Assembly: GCA_003344405.1 (NCBI GenBank)
Contig: NOWV01000001.1
Location: 186,001 to 250,000 of the forward strand
Origin: Trichoplax sp. H2
Taxonomy: Eukaryota > Placozoa > Uniplacotomia > Trichoplacea
Direction: 5' to 3'
Length of the DNA stretch: 64,000 nucleotides
The first letter of the stretch is position 1. The number at the start of each line of letters is the position of its first letter. This document shows positions 1-12,112 of the stretch, piece by piece. The position numbers were made by a program, and so were the translations under genes. A model generated the notes under the pieces. That model worked only from the letters and a program-made list of their open reading frames with translations, was not told where the DNA came from and did not search any database.

Positions 1-2162
1 TAAGGATAAGAAATACCAATTTTATGCGATCTGCTCTGTCCGCTCTTTGCAGCATTAATGTAGTAAAATGTTAGATTAATACTTAGCACTGTGCGATTCA
101 ACTGAGATAATACTACGTAATTATTATCTAATCTATCTACAAACCTATCTATATGTATTTGATAAAAGAAATTTGGGGTGTATCATGATAAATAACGTAG
201 AAGTTGATATCAAGTTAGAATTAATCAAATTCGTGATGGGTCTAGCATAACTATAGCATTGCTAATTGACTTTTAATGGAAAAATTTTACGATTTGTAAG
301 AAATTCAATTCTTCCTAGCCCTTTGTATGCAGTGCTATAGAAAGGTGATCTCACTACTTTTATTATTGAATTTATGGAAATAAGTGGTGTTGACAGTTAT
401 TGCATAAAGGTGGTTAAGGCAAATTGTGTAAATGTAGTTATGATACATTACACATAATTATAATACGTATATCGTAAAGGCTATGCGTACTTCTATTTAG
501 TTCTTATTTTTGCCGATAAACTATTTTATAAGTAGCTGATTAATACTTGCAGATGGTTTCTTGCAGCTAATTTAATTCTTATCAAGCGCTATATCAGTAC
601 AGAAATGCTGCATATTTTAACCTCTGATAATGTTTGACAATCACATTAGGAGTAAATATTCTAATTTTTCCATCCAGCTCAAAGCTATGCGTTCGGAGTG
701 GGTTATTAGATCAATGTTGATGCAACTGATTGGCAGTTATCCCACTACAATATTTTAATTAGAATCGTGTTGCATTATTTTCTGCTTAAAAGTTCAGCAT
801 GGTATGCTACAATAACTTAAAAATTATTCATGGCAGTATTCATAGTGTGTACAGTGGGTGCTGGTACTAAGTACGTCTCTAGACCACAAAATAACAGTTT
901 ATCATGCAGTAATCGACTCAGTCTGTTTCATTCTAGTCGCATAATTGTATTCTATGTTCCTTTTTTAGCAGTGTAACTAGCATTTGCCAACGCACAGTAT
1001 AGTATAATGAAATCGATATTATAGATAACATATTAAATTAATATTTAAATTCAACTGAATTGTCAGGAATTGCTCATTGATTCACAGAGGAGGAAAAATC
1101 TTTTAATGAAAAGATTTCATTTAAGATAATAAACATATCCTGGTGACTAAAATAATCAATCGATCGCGGGATAGAAAAATTTAAAATATTTATCGGCATG
1201 TTTACATTTAATTATAGTAAAAATATCCGACGTTAAATTCTAATGTAGCTTGAGATAATGCCCTTAAAATTTTCATTAACTGATGTAATCATCGACATGC
1301 AATATATAAATAATAATAAAATACTGTAGTACAGCCTCAAAATTACATTCCTATACGATAATAAATCTACCTCATACATAGATATTTCTACTACATTTAT
1401 TACGCTAAGATTAGCTAACTATTTTAGGTTTGTTTATGAGTCAGTGATAAATTATACAGTAAAGTAAAAAGTGTCAATATATTACGCGAAGTCTAACGAG
1501 CGAGGGATCGACTAGTAATTTGGAACAATTGCATCATTTATCGTATCGGCCATTAGTAATTGAATGATCTTGTATCTACGATATTTATGTCGTACAAGGT
1601 GCCGGTATCCTCACTCAGGATTTTAATATTCGCTGATTAACTCAACTTTCGAGCATAAACTAAATTTAATAACCAATTCTCCTTATCAGTGAGTAGATCC
1701 AGCAATAGTTATTGGTGTTGAACCATATCTTTATTAGGGATTAAATACAGCGATAATCTGTTGTTAACACCATAATATTACTTTGTTATACGTGTACATG
1801 AACATGCATATGATTTCATTACCTAATGTCAAGTATTGTAAGATACGTTATCCATATTAATAGCAGTTTAAGCAGACTACAGTGGTATGAATACCTTTTT
1901 TTAAAACTACATTGTAGCCAGCTCTACGTAGTTGCAGTTTTTTTTTACCTCGTATTACAACTTAGAATGATATATATGGCAACTTTTATAACTACTGTAA
2001 TTAGTTAATTTGGAAGAGGAATGCTCTCATACTAAGTGTTAGATATCTAATATACCTGACTGTAAATATTAACGGCATAAATGTGTGCATATGTAACGTA
2101 TACAGGGGAAAAGAGTAGAGTACAATCAAAGTGTGAGCTATATTGTCCTAGTATCGATGATA
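1..2162. other. AT-rich sequence with no recognised gene
   Basis: No open frame with recognisable protein similarity was seen on either strand. The right part (from about 1.7 kb) resembles the sequence near 6.95 kb, for example a shared run around a 'gattaaat.cagcgataa' core, so it is probably the downstream end of the duplicated unit that carries the two selenoprotein genes. Short ORFs here are AT-rich and look random. Confidence 0.5.
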
Positions 2163-2236
2163 TAAACTGTAACCATCAATTATGCATTTTGCCAACATCA
2201 AATGGAATTCAAATGCACAACTTCATTAGCAGTTTA
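2163..2236 (-). promoter_or_regulatory. SECIS element of selenoprotein copy 1
   Basis: On the minus strand, 78 bases past the stop codon, a 74-base hairpin has every part of a SECIS element. Helix 1 is TAAACTG (2230-2236) paired with CAGTTTA (2163-2169). The non-Watson-Crick quartet is ATGA (2223-2226) opposite TGAT (2175-2178), giving tandem A.G, G.A and T.T pairs. Helix 2 has 12 pairs including G.T wobbles (AGTTGTGCATTT with AAATGCATAATT). An unpaired AA lies 13 bases after the quartet, followed by a small CCA/TGG apical stem, so the element looks like form 2. SECIS elements recruit SBP2 and the Sec-specific elongation factor so that UGA is read as selenocysteine. The structure was found by eye, not by folding software. 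Confidence 0.87.
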
Positions 2237-2313
2237 GTATTATCAGCACTTGGACATTTTAAGCTTTAGATAGCTATAACTAAGTTTTACCAGTTAATGC
2301 GGTCCTCCTTTGA

Positions 2314-5300
2314 TTAATGTTGAGTGAAATTAATGTTTGCTACGTTTGCTACAGTAAGCAATTTGTTTATCGGGGTGTGATCAAACGTTCCGATATCAGT
2401 ATGGAAGTATTTCAAGATATTACCTGAAAATAGTAGAAGGCAGGAAAGTAAATATCTACTTTTCAAGATTATAGAACTTTGATAATTAATTGATTTTAAA
2501 AACAAGAGTATTCTTAAAATTATGTTCGGATAATTAGAAATAATCTTTGAATAGAAAAGAGATTTATCGTATTTCAATAAATTCATAAAGCAATACTTAC
2601 CAGGTCCGACTACAAGTTGTCCACCTTGCTGCGTAACTTTACCTTGAAATCTCATCGATTTAATACCTCTCCATATCGACTTGGCTAGGCCTGATAATTC
2701 AGATGATTTGATATGTTCTGACCCTATTTCAAAGATTTTTATTTTTCAATTTTATGACCCATATCGAGTTACTCAAGGGCTACTAGCTACAAATTAATTG
2801 TTTGCTTTGCAATGTCATTACTTGGTGCTGCATGTGCAAGGGTTGTTGCCATGCCTAATTTTGAATAGATGGTCCTCTGTGGATCGCAGTACATATCATG
2901 GTTATAGCCAGTTTCCTGACGAAATTTCTAGTTATTCAAAAGAAGGGCCATAACGGATTATTTAATTTGAGCAGTTTTCGAATTACAAATATGAGTTATA
3001 TTTGTAGCATAGTAGGGAAATTATTTAAGAGGACGTTATTGGCTGGTCACCTTGATAAAGTTAGGCTTTCCACACCCAATTACTATAAGTCGAACGTTGG
3101 CTTCCTATAAAATTATTCAACAGTAATGATAGTAGCATAAATTAACCTTAAGAAAAGCGTAAGACCTCTTAGAATACTTATATACACAGCAAGATTTTAA
3201 TCGAAGAATTATATTCTAGAATGCAAGAATGAGCAACTAGTTTTTGAAAATATACTCATCAGGACTCCTTCTGCATAATATTATAACCTAAGCTTCTTGC
3301 GTTGAATTAATCGACTATGGAATCAAAACATTCGATACTCGTACACAATGATTATATTTCCGCATAGCATTTAAGGTAGTGATAAATTTAATATTAATAT
3401 GATAACTGATAGCTAGGGTATTTTATCGTTTCTCTCACTGGATATTATGGTAATTTATACTTATAAATACTGAATTTTTAACAATCTTTATCATTTACTA
3501 TCTTCATTAAATTGATTTATAGCTCACTAAGAGCATAATATACATTAGTAAATTTCTGTAGATAAAAATTTTGTGGATATATAATCTTAAGAAAATATAT
3601 AGAATATTTTGATGTGAGAGCTTGCATCATTCCACCACGAACTGAGTTATCCTGTATTGGTTTTACTAACCGCTAAAGATTCTTGCGGTATTTTGGCCAA
3701 ATCTATCCATAAAGTAGAAAGAAATGAAAATAAGATTTCAATATTATGATAATTACTGCACAACGTTTGTAAATAGTTTCGACCATTATGTACGATAATA
3801 ACAATTCATGAATATTTGATATCCATAATTCTTTAATAGTAATTAAAATACTTTGATAATGATTTTTGTACAGTAAGTACTCGATATTGATTACAGCTAA
3901 TTTAAAATTTTAACGTTGTAATGATTGCCATTTTAAAAAACAAATCAAAAGAAGTTGGATAGGAAATGCCCTGTTATTATTATATAGTATATAGGATCAA
4001 AAATTAATTAAGAGTGAAAGAAAATGTACAATAAATTATTAGCTAGATTCACACTTTAATTCATTTAATAGCATGTACGGTGTGCGCTAACTTAGAATTG
4101 TCATAGTATCAAAATATTACTCTAATCAATAAATTAATTTATGTCACCAACAATTTAATACATCTATATATACCCTACTACAAATAAATCTGCAACAGCA
4201 TATTAAAAGAGTATGCAGTAGGTTGAATTAACTCGTCCTAATTACGGACTATATATTCATAAGAACTTATTTACAAGGTTATTTATAGGGAGTACGGAAA
4301 GGTTAGAAAAATAATTTAGTTTAGATTCGTGCTATCTCATAGATTTACCTTCGACATATTCTTTACATACGTATCAGAGGAAATGCTTTCCACGATATTT
4401 GTGTTCATAAAGGAGTATAAATTATAAGAATTCTATCAATTTTTAGGATAGTTAAAGAATAATAACTAAACGAAAGTTTTAAATTAGCACAGTAAGATTA
4501 ATCCGCTGCTTTAAAATATATAGTGTGTCGTTAATTTACATTACTTTATAGAGTAATACTAATACTAAGAATAAGGTCATTACAGGACACTGTATTAGAC
4601 ATTTATGTCTAGAATGTTCTGATAAATATTGATTTGATTTTTGACGTAGCTTACGTGCTTATCATATTTTGTTCTTAAAAGATGTCATATAAGGAAAGGG
4701 ATGTAGTTAGTACCGTAAAATGTGATTCTATAGTGGTATAATTATAGAAGCTATCCGAAAGTGATCAAAACTGTATTTGAAATCGTAAAGAAGTCTAACT
4801 TCTACAGTAATAATTAATATGTTGCGCATAAGCCTTGTGCTTAGTCTTACAGTTCTAAACTAGAGATTACTATACAGATACTACTGCCAGCAGAAGTTAA
4901 ACTTAATGATAAAAATTCTTGACGGATATCATCGTCACGAAGTCAGTGGATCACGAAAGTTGATAGACGAGGAACTACAAAAAAATTAAGGCTGATACAG
5001 TATTTCCAATGCAATTTACATTCTATCGGAAGTTAATAGTGTATCCTATAATACCCCTAATCAGGCAAATATCGGTAATATTATCGGTATAGAGAATAGA
5101 ATTATCTTCAAACTTGGCGTATTCTTGTCTATCGTAAATAAATAGCGTATTCTACTGTACCTAATCAAGCAAATATCGATATACAGAACAGGGTTGTCTT
5201 CAGACTTGATATATTTTTGTCAAACTAAGTGAACTGGTTATGCCTTTAAGATTATAAATTTTAATTAGTATAATTGTCTCATCTGCAAGATTTGAAGCCT

Positions 5301-5938
5301 CAAGTGTTAGACTCATTGTCTATTTGCTGAAAGTAAACATTTTATCATTTTATAACTACCCTAGTTAATAATTATGATCGGCCAATGCTACAGATTATAT
5401 GCTTATTAATGGGGCAATTATTATTTTATTTTTCGGAAATTAGTGGTGTTCGCTAGACTCTATATATGATCTACGTATAGTGTATCTTTAACGGTTTAAA
5501 TCACGTCTGACGTTTATTTTAGACTAGAGAGAAGTGTAGAACCAGTTTACCAGCATCGTCACTGTCTACTTTAGTAGTAAGATACTAGATAGTGTATAAT
5601 GTATGACATAAAACAGAGTGCAAAATAGTTATATTGGATAAAATGGTATTTCGTGTTTCCTTTCAAAATTCAATTAGAGCGTATAGATAAGCAATCGTAA
5701 TTTCATATCTTTGTATAGGATGTCTAAAGAAAGATTAAAGCAACATTTAACTATCTTAAGAGTGTAATAAACGTACACGAACGAAAACGATGATGCTTAA
5801 CTGATCCCTATAAAGATCTCCAAATTTTAGAGTAGCACCATTTTCGTCAAACACTGGTAATCCATCAATTTTGGACCATTCGAGTTGTTTCTCGTCTGTC
5901 ACCTCAGCGGAAATTTGATTGGTGTCGACTCCTGCCAT
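2314..5938 (-). CDS. Selenoprotein U-like peroxiredoxin-like protein, copy 1 (Sec at in-frame TGA)
   Basis: Seven exons on the minus strand: 5777-5938, 4349-4385, 3671-3702, 3051-3104, 2822-2927, 2601-2723, 2314-2423. All have GT-AG sites and matching phases, giving 207 residues (human PRXL2C is about 226). Exon 1 holds the thioredoxin-like start (VFDENGATLKFGDLY, then VFVR). Exon 2 (37 bases) reads HFL-TGA-YVCKEYVE; the TGA is at 4374-4376 and would be Sec58 with Cys61, a U-x-x-C redox motif. Later exons carry DLAKIP, EANVRLIVIGCG, TGYNHDMYCDP, QQGGQLVVGPG and the DHTPINKLL end typical of AAED1/PRXL2C. In vertebrate AAED1 the position is Cys; the SelU families are known to alternate Cys and Sec. 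A SECIS follows the stop. The start is set by matching copy 2; an in-frame Met 24 bases upstream (5962) is also possible. Likely a thiol/selenol oxidoreductase; its substrate is unknown. Confidence 0.88.
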
Positions 5939-7380
5939 TGCGGAAAGGCTGAAAATAGCCACACAATTTGATTTATTAACCTTGGGTCTACTCGTATATT
6001 GGACTGCAACTAATTAACGGATCAGTAATGCTGTCAAGTTGGTCCACTAAAGCTACACTAAACTCGTTTGGGTGCAACAAGTGGGGTGCGGGTACCTTGC
6101 CGACTACTCGTATATTATACGTGTAGTTCCTTGCTCTTTTCGCTTTATAAAATCCTATATGCGTTCAGTATGAGGTTGACAAGGGGCTACTTAAAAACCA
6201 GGAAGCTGAAATTGGCTTACCCGAATAGCTATCAATAGAACACCAACTGCGGGCATTCAGTTATTAACCTATTATGAGAATACAAGCACTAGATTATGCT
6301 CATACTAGAGGATTGTGATACAGTATACACTGTACTATATTTCAAGTTGAGAGATTTAATGCACTATGGACAAGTACGCTGGCCGTGTGGATGGACCATT
6401 GTATTTTTTCTTGGCACTGTATGAGAGATTTTTTCGGTCCTTAATTCCTTTCATAGACACCCTTATATTGGATGATTGCTAGAGGTACTGATTTCATGCT
6501 ATACAAGTAATACAACGGTTTCTTAGCATTCTTGAAAGGTTGTACATGGTAAATATTGCATGCATCTAACCAATTTACAGCTAAGCGCCTGGTTGTTAAA
6601 AAATTTACTCGTGACGTAAATCGTAAACCTACGACGAGATCGAAGGGAATAAAGTGAAAGGTTATCACTGGCTGGTGTGACTACTGTAGGACATAAGCGA
6701 GGGCACGTACTGTAATACAGATGATTGTAGGGAGGGTTTTAAATTACCTTCAGTTAAGCAATTTGTTGTACCCATAACGGGAAGAGGTAGCTAGCGTCTT
6801 TTACCTCAATTAATCGACTGTTAGCGAGAATGCTTAGGAGTGACCAAGGCTGATTTAAAAATTGTTGTTTTCACACATGTCCAAAAACCGGTGCAGTTGG
6901 ATTCACTTTTTACCGTCTAATAACTACTTACGTTTTAATCATTCTTTATTAGGAATTAAATGTAGCGACAAGCTACTGTACTTATGCAAGCTATAATGTT
7001 TTTTTGGCTTTTAAGCACACATAAAACGCAATTTTATTCTTATGCGCGTATATTAGATAATCAATGCAAAGCAATTGTACTAGGATTTTTCCTGACTATA
7101 TTTTAGATATACCACGTAGTGACGTTAATATCCTGTATATCTACATTTCAGCTAGGTCTAGAATGCTACAATTCATTTTTATCATATATTACAATGTAGA
7201 AGTATACAGGTATCAAACTTTATAAACATGGAAATTAAAACACAGAAGGGTACTTCGACTAAATATTAGCGATCTACTCTATTACTGCAAACATTAGTGT
7301 CGTAAATACTATATATTGAACGTATATGAGATGAAAAGTTGACCAAAAGCGCGAGTCATAGTGCCCAAGAATTGATAATA
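5939..7380. other. Spacer between the two tandem selenoprotein genes
   Basis: Contains the promoter side of copy 1 and the downstream flank of copy 2. Only short ORFs without recognisable similarity occur (for example 6441-6668 on the minus strand). The right part, from about 6.95 kb, resembles the sequence near 1.7 kb and marks the repeat unit of the tandem duplication. Confidence 0.45.
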
Positions 7381-7457
7381 TAAACTACAGTAGTCATCGG
7401 TTATACATTTTGCCAATATCAAATGGATTTCAAATGTACAACTTCATTGGTAGTTTA
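7381..7457 (-). promoter_or_regulatory. SECIS element of selenoprotein copy 2
   Basis: Minus-strand hairpin 80 bases past the stop of copy 2. Helix 1 is TAAACTAC (7450-7457) with GTAGTTTA (7381-7388). The quartet is ATGA (7444-7447) opposite CGAT (7396-7399). Helix 2 includes TACATTT with AAATGTA, and an AA lies 13 bases after the ATGA, followed by a CCA/TGG apical stem. Compared with copy 1, at least two pairs changed on both sides (G:C to A:T in helix 1 and in helix 2), so the fold is kept while the sequence drifts. Confidence 0.87.
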
Positions 7458-7536
7458 TCATTAACAACACCTGAGCGTCCGCTTTAGGCAACAATAATCA
7501 AGTGCTGTAAGAGCAGTAAACTCAGTCTTTGATCGA

Positions 7537-10500
7537 TTAATGTTTTTTAAATTCAACATTTGCTACATCGGCCATACTGAGTAATTTGTTAATTGGGGTG
7601 TGATCAAATGTACCGCCATCAATATGGAGGTATTTCAAAACATTACCTGAAATAGTAGAAAGATCCGCATCATGAACATAGCAATTTGTCAATTTTACTC
7701 TAAGATGATACATGATCGATACTATAGCTCACAATTAAAATTACGGTGGCATAGTTACGAACAATTGTTGAAAGAATTAATACAAATTCAACCTACCAGG
7801 TCCAACTATAAGTTGTCCACCTTGCTGCTTAACATCACCTTGAGAACTCATTGATTTCATAGTTCGCCATAAGGAATTTGCTAAGCCTGATGCAACAGAT
7901 GATCTGACATGTTCTGATCCTATTGTCAAGATCAATTTCTTATTCGTCTATTTTATAACCCATATCTATGCTATTAGGCTACTTAAGGTTTACTGGCTAT
8001 CAATTGATGGTTGACTTTGGTATTTTATTACCTGATGCTCCAGTAGAGAGAGTTCTTATCATGCCTAGTTTGGAATAGACGGTCGTCTGTGGATCGCTGT
8101 ACATATCATGCTGATAGCCAGTTACCTTACGAAAGTTCTAGTTATTGTAGAAAAAATACGTGATAGCTTATCAAATTTGAGCCGTTCGTGAACAATTTGT
8201 ACAAATTGAGTTACAGTATTACAAGAGCATAAGTTTAGAGGTGTTATTGATCAGTCACCTTGATGAAAGTGTGTTTGGCACATCCAATCACAGCAAGTCG
8301 AACGTTGGCTTTCTATAGTAATGATAATATAATCTTTAGAGAAGCGAAGTTTGTTGGAATGTTCATAGGTAGCACAAGGCTTTCATTGGAACAGTAGCTC
8401 ATGGTATGGATGAGGAAGAAGCAACTGTTTTACGTTCCCCACGCTGATTAGTACACACAATACCAATTTACAAGCAATCTTTCGATCAATTGGTGGATAG
8501 TATTATCAAAAACACTTTCGATCTATTTCATGATAATCTACTTGTATCATTCATTTGTGATAAATGTGTTTGTTAGTTAACTAATGACTAGGATAGTTAA
8601 TCATTTTCTCTTATGCAACACTATGATGGTTTATACTTGTAAACACTAAAGTGTTGTATTCATTTAATTATTAGAATACAGGACTCGCGTAATAGACTAG
8701 AAGCAAATTTTGTACCTATCAAATATAGAATTTCAGTCGATACATAATCGTAAGAATAAATCAAAAATATTCTAATCAAGTATTTACACTCTATTGCCAA
8801 TAACTGGATTATGCAATATTAGTTTTACTAACCGCTAAAGATTCTTGCGGTATTTTAGCCAAATCTATTAATAAAAAAGAAGAAATAAAAATGTGATTTT
8901 AAATACCAAGAGAACATTGCAGTGCATTTATGAATACAGTCTTTGCAATCACGTATAATAACTGTTATTGTTGAATACGAGTGTACTGTATATGTTTCTT
9001 CGACGACGTAAAAAATACCATGATTTCTATGCAATCATTGTTCATCATTGATGAAAATTAATTTAAAATTTAATGCTGTAAGAATTGATATTTTTTTAAA
9101 GACAAATTAAAGTTAACTAGGGGAACAAATGTGACGTTCCTTTTCTTATGATAAAGAATTTAAAAAAATGAATTAAGAAGAAGAAAAAATAATACGAATA
9201 TACGTTCAACTGTCAATGAGATCAATCAACAGCTAGACTTCACATTAATGAAATGCTGGTATAATGAATAATTAATGATCGTGATTAGTACTGTGTAACA
9301 TAATTTATAAAACGTTTGCTAAGTTGGGACGATTGTACCATCAGAATATAATTTGAATTAGTACTCATTGTTGTATAAATTAATTAAGCAACGTATCTCA
9401 CAAAAAGTGATGAGTAGACGCCTTATGAAGTTAAAAATGTATGTTTGTGAATGCATCAAGGCGTAATGTGAAAACATCGCAGCAATTACAATTGAGTAAA
9501 GACTAGAAAATGATTCATAATCAGAAAAACAATGATTCCTCTATTTTTATATCATTTCAAGATTTACCTTCGACATATTCTTTGCATATGTATCAGAGGA
9601 AATGCTATCCATGTTTTTTCATAGATATAGTCAAAAAGAAGTATATAGTTATAAAAGAAATTTTCAATCCAAAGTTCTGACATGTACAAAATTACATACA
9701 ACCAAATGAATACTTCAAGTTATTATATTATACTACAATATCTTTCCCATTTATCTTGCAGTACGTATTACAATTAGTTCCATTAACATTGATGTATTTG
9801 GTTTGTCGTTGGTTACATTACTGTACAGCACTTGAAAGGAAAGTACTAAGAATTTAGGAATAGTACAACGAGATAACTACTGTATATTCTTAAAGCTGTT
9901 TGTGCCTGAGGATATCCCGGTAGTGGTTAACCCTAACTGTTGATGGAATTCTTTCTAGGTATCCTCCATGCGTATAAGGTTTCATTATACTGTACCGCAA
10001 TATTATTATTTTATTAATGTACCGTAGAATATAGTGTACGTTGTATGATCGGTCTCTAGGTCAATAAGACTATCAAGGAAAAATATCGTAATTTTGCAGT
10101 GAAGAATTTTGAAAACCACAAGCACTCGTTCAACAATTATAATTCTTTATTAAGCGCCAACATGCTGCTGCACAGTATGCATAGTCCTGTTTTAACGATG
10201 AATGAATCAATCAATACCGTGCACGCCTGTCGTTCTAACCCATGCCTAAAAGTGTACAATAATAAGCTTATGTACACGTAATACTGTACAGTGTACATGA
10301 TATGCCTATTGGGTAGTAAAAGTATTCTTATTTTGGACTGGAAATGGCGATGTTGTCGATGGATGGGCGTACAGTCATGCAATAATGATCAGCAAATGCA
10401 TCGTTGTCTTGTAAAGAAAACAAAGCCGCTTTGTGCTTAATCATCCATCTCTTTTTCACATGATTTACTACGCATACCTACGATATACAGTCCTAATTAT

Positions 10501-10749
10501 TAATATTAAATTACTAGTTTATACTCAAAGAGGCTAAAAACGGCACTACTAATAGAAGGGTGGAAGTTGATCTCGGAATAAACTTACACGAACAAAAACG
10601 ATGATCGTTTTTTGATTCTTGTAAAGATCTCCAAAGTTGAGGGTAGCGCCATTTTCGTCAAATACTTGCAATCCATCCAGATCAGACCATTGCAATTCCT
10701 TCTCGCTCACGACATCAGTAGCTATCTGATTGGTGTCGACATCGGCCAT
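7537..10749 (-). CDS. Selenoprotein U-like peroxiredoxin-like protein, copy 2 (Sec at in-frame TGA)
   Basis: Seven minus-strand exons: 10588-10749, 9568-9604, 8833-8864, 8259-8312, 8032-8137, 7797-7919, 7537-7646. Each exon has exactly the length of its partner in copy 1, and the total is again 207 residues. Exon 1 starts MADVDTNQIA and ends IIVFVR. Exon 2 reads HFL-TGA-YICKEYVE with the TGA at 9593-9595 (Sec58) and Cys61 kept. The C-terminal exons carry GYQHDMYSDP, QQGGQLIVGPG and GTFDHTPINKLL. The two proteins differ at many sites but both keep the TGA and a SECIS, so both are probably functional. The duplicated unit is about 5 kb and head-to-tail. Family: AAED1/PRXL2C (SelU3); a role as a selenium-dependent peroxidase or reductase is inferred from the family. 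Confidence 0.88.
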
Positions 10750-11120
10750 TGCTGAAAATAGCTCAAACTGAGCCCAGTTCGATGTATTCGACTTGAAATA
10801 ATTTCAATTTATCGATTGGATCGCTAACGCTTTACCCAATCGATGTCGTCAAAATAATTTCTTACGCCGGTAGCGGGGCGAGATCTTCAAATGATGAAAA
10901 CTTTGCCAGTATCGCTCAATATGCTAGGTCTTGTATGACAGGGTAGTGTCCAATATAGTAGCCCATGTGTATAGAGTACTGTAACAGGCCATTGCCATTG
11001 GCGTGCAAATGTATGGCTGTGTGGATGTCCAAATTAGTGTCACTCTCAATGGTAACGTCATCTCCATTTTCTTACCGCAATGGATGTTGGGATCATGATG
11101 GAGGTCAATCGAGGTGACCT

Positions 11121-11201
11121 CTGTACTGTACAGTAGGCTACAATACAATACTGTACTGTACTGTACACTGTAGACTGTAGACTGTACACTGTGTACTGTA
11201 G
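11121..11201. repeat. Short-period TACTGTA/CTGTAGA array
   Basis: Consecutive copies of CTGTACTGTA followed by CTGTAGACTGTAGACTGTACA make a low-complexity array of interleaved 5-, 7- and 10-base periods. Much of it is self-complementary (TACTGTACAGTA). The same word is scattered through the whole window. Confidence 0.7.
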
Positions 11202-11758
11202 ACGTCCTACCGCAGATTGATCTTGAGTTCTTTCCTGTTAGTTAGGGATGTTATTGGTCTTCTTTTCTGGGAGTAATCATACTCTGTACACTACTGTACT
11301 GACAGGAAACGACCACAGCGTAAAATCAATGTGCAAGCTTATCATTTTTTTATACCATGCTGCACAAAACCAAGCTAGCAGGCTAATAGCAGCTAATTTA
11401 GACGTCAATCGCAGACAGTATCGTGTACCATTATAGATGTGCGATACACTTGAAATAACCAGTGAAAGAATCAGCCTGTTAATCCCTGTTTATTACACTC
11501 CCTCACAAAATGAACCCTTGCGCATGCCCCGTGGAAGTCAATGGATTTTGCCGGGTGTAATTAAAAGCCTAGCTAGCATTTAAATTGACACTTCTGCCAA
11601 ATTACAGAAGAGCGAAATCTGGACGTGATACAGTGGTTTTCAAGTAAACGGTTATAGAACAAGTTCAACGTCTTGAAAATGAAAGACGTGATACAGTTTT
11701 CAAGTTTACATGGTTTTCAACGTTACTTTTCAAGCGTCAATTTGATAGCTATGCTTTA

Positions 11759-12038
11759 ATCATACCTAGAAAATCGATCGACTTGCACAGGGCATGCGCA
11801 TAAGTTCATTTTGTGCAGCAGTGGATTATTAGTAATAGCGAACAAGCGTTTCCTGTCCATGATACAGTATATAGTATACATATACAGTACTGTATATGTC
11901 ATACCCCGAGAAATCGATCGACCTGCACAGGGCATGCGCATAAGTTCATTTTGTGCAGCAGTGGATTATTAGTAATAGCGAACAAGCGTTTCCGGTCCAT
12001 GGTACAGTATATAGTATACATATACTGTACAGTACTGT
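11759..12038 (+). repeat. Two tandem copies of a 140-base unit
   Basis: The units 11759-11898 and 11899-12038 are nearly identical; both contain ATCGATCGAC, CAGGGCATGCGCATAAG, a GTGCAGCAGTGGATTATTAG block and a terminal ATATAGTATACATATAC palindromic part. A diverged inverted copy of the first part lies at 11498-11547 (minus-strand sense), about 220 bases to the left. The arrangement resembles a non-autonomous foldback or MITE-like repeat, but no target-site duplication was identified. Confidence 0.75.
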
Positions 12039-12086
12039 ATGTGTATTAGCGTATTGGGTTGAGAATCCTTTCTCTGTGTAGCAGTA

Positions 12087-12112
12087 TCTCCCTCTCTCTC
12101 TCTCTCTCTCTT
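12087..12112 (+). repeat. CT dinucleotide microsatellite
   Basis: An almost pure run of (CT)n, about 26 bases. Confidence 0.9.

Noticed and set aside
4374-4376. TGA in selenoprotein copy 1 as a nonsense mutation of a pseudogene
   Set aside because: The paralogue has the same TGA at the same place, all other codons and splice sites are intact in both, and both carry a SECIS with covarying pairs.
11813-12049. 78-codon ORF over the 140-base tandem repeat
   Set aside because: The frame is generated by the repeat; the other unit gives a different frame and there is no family similarity.
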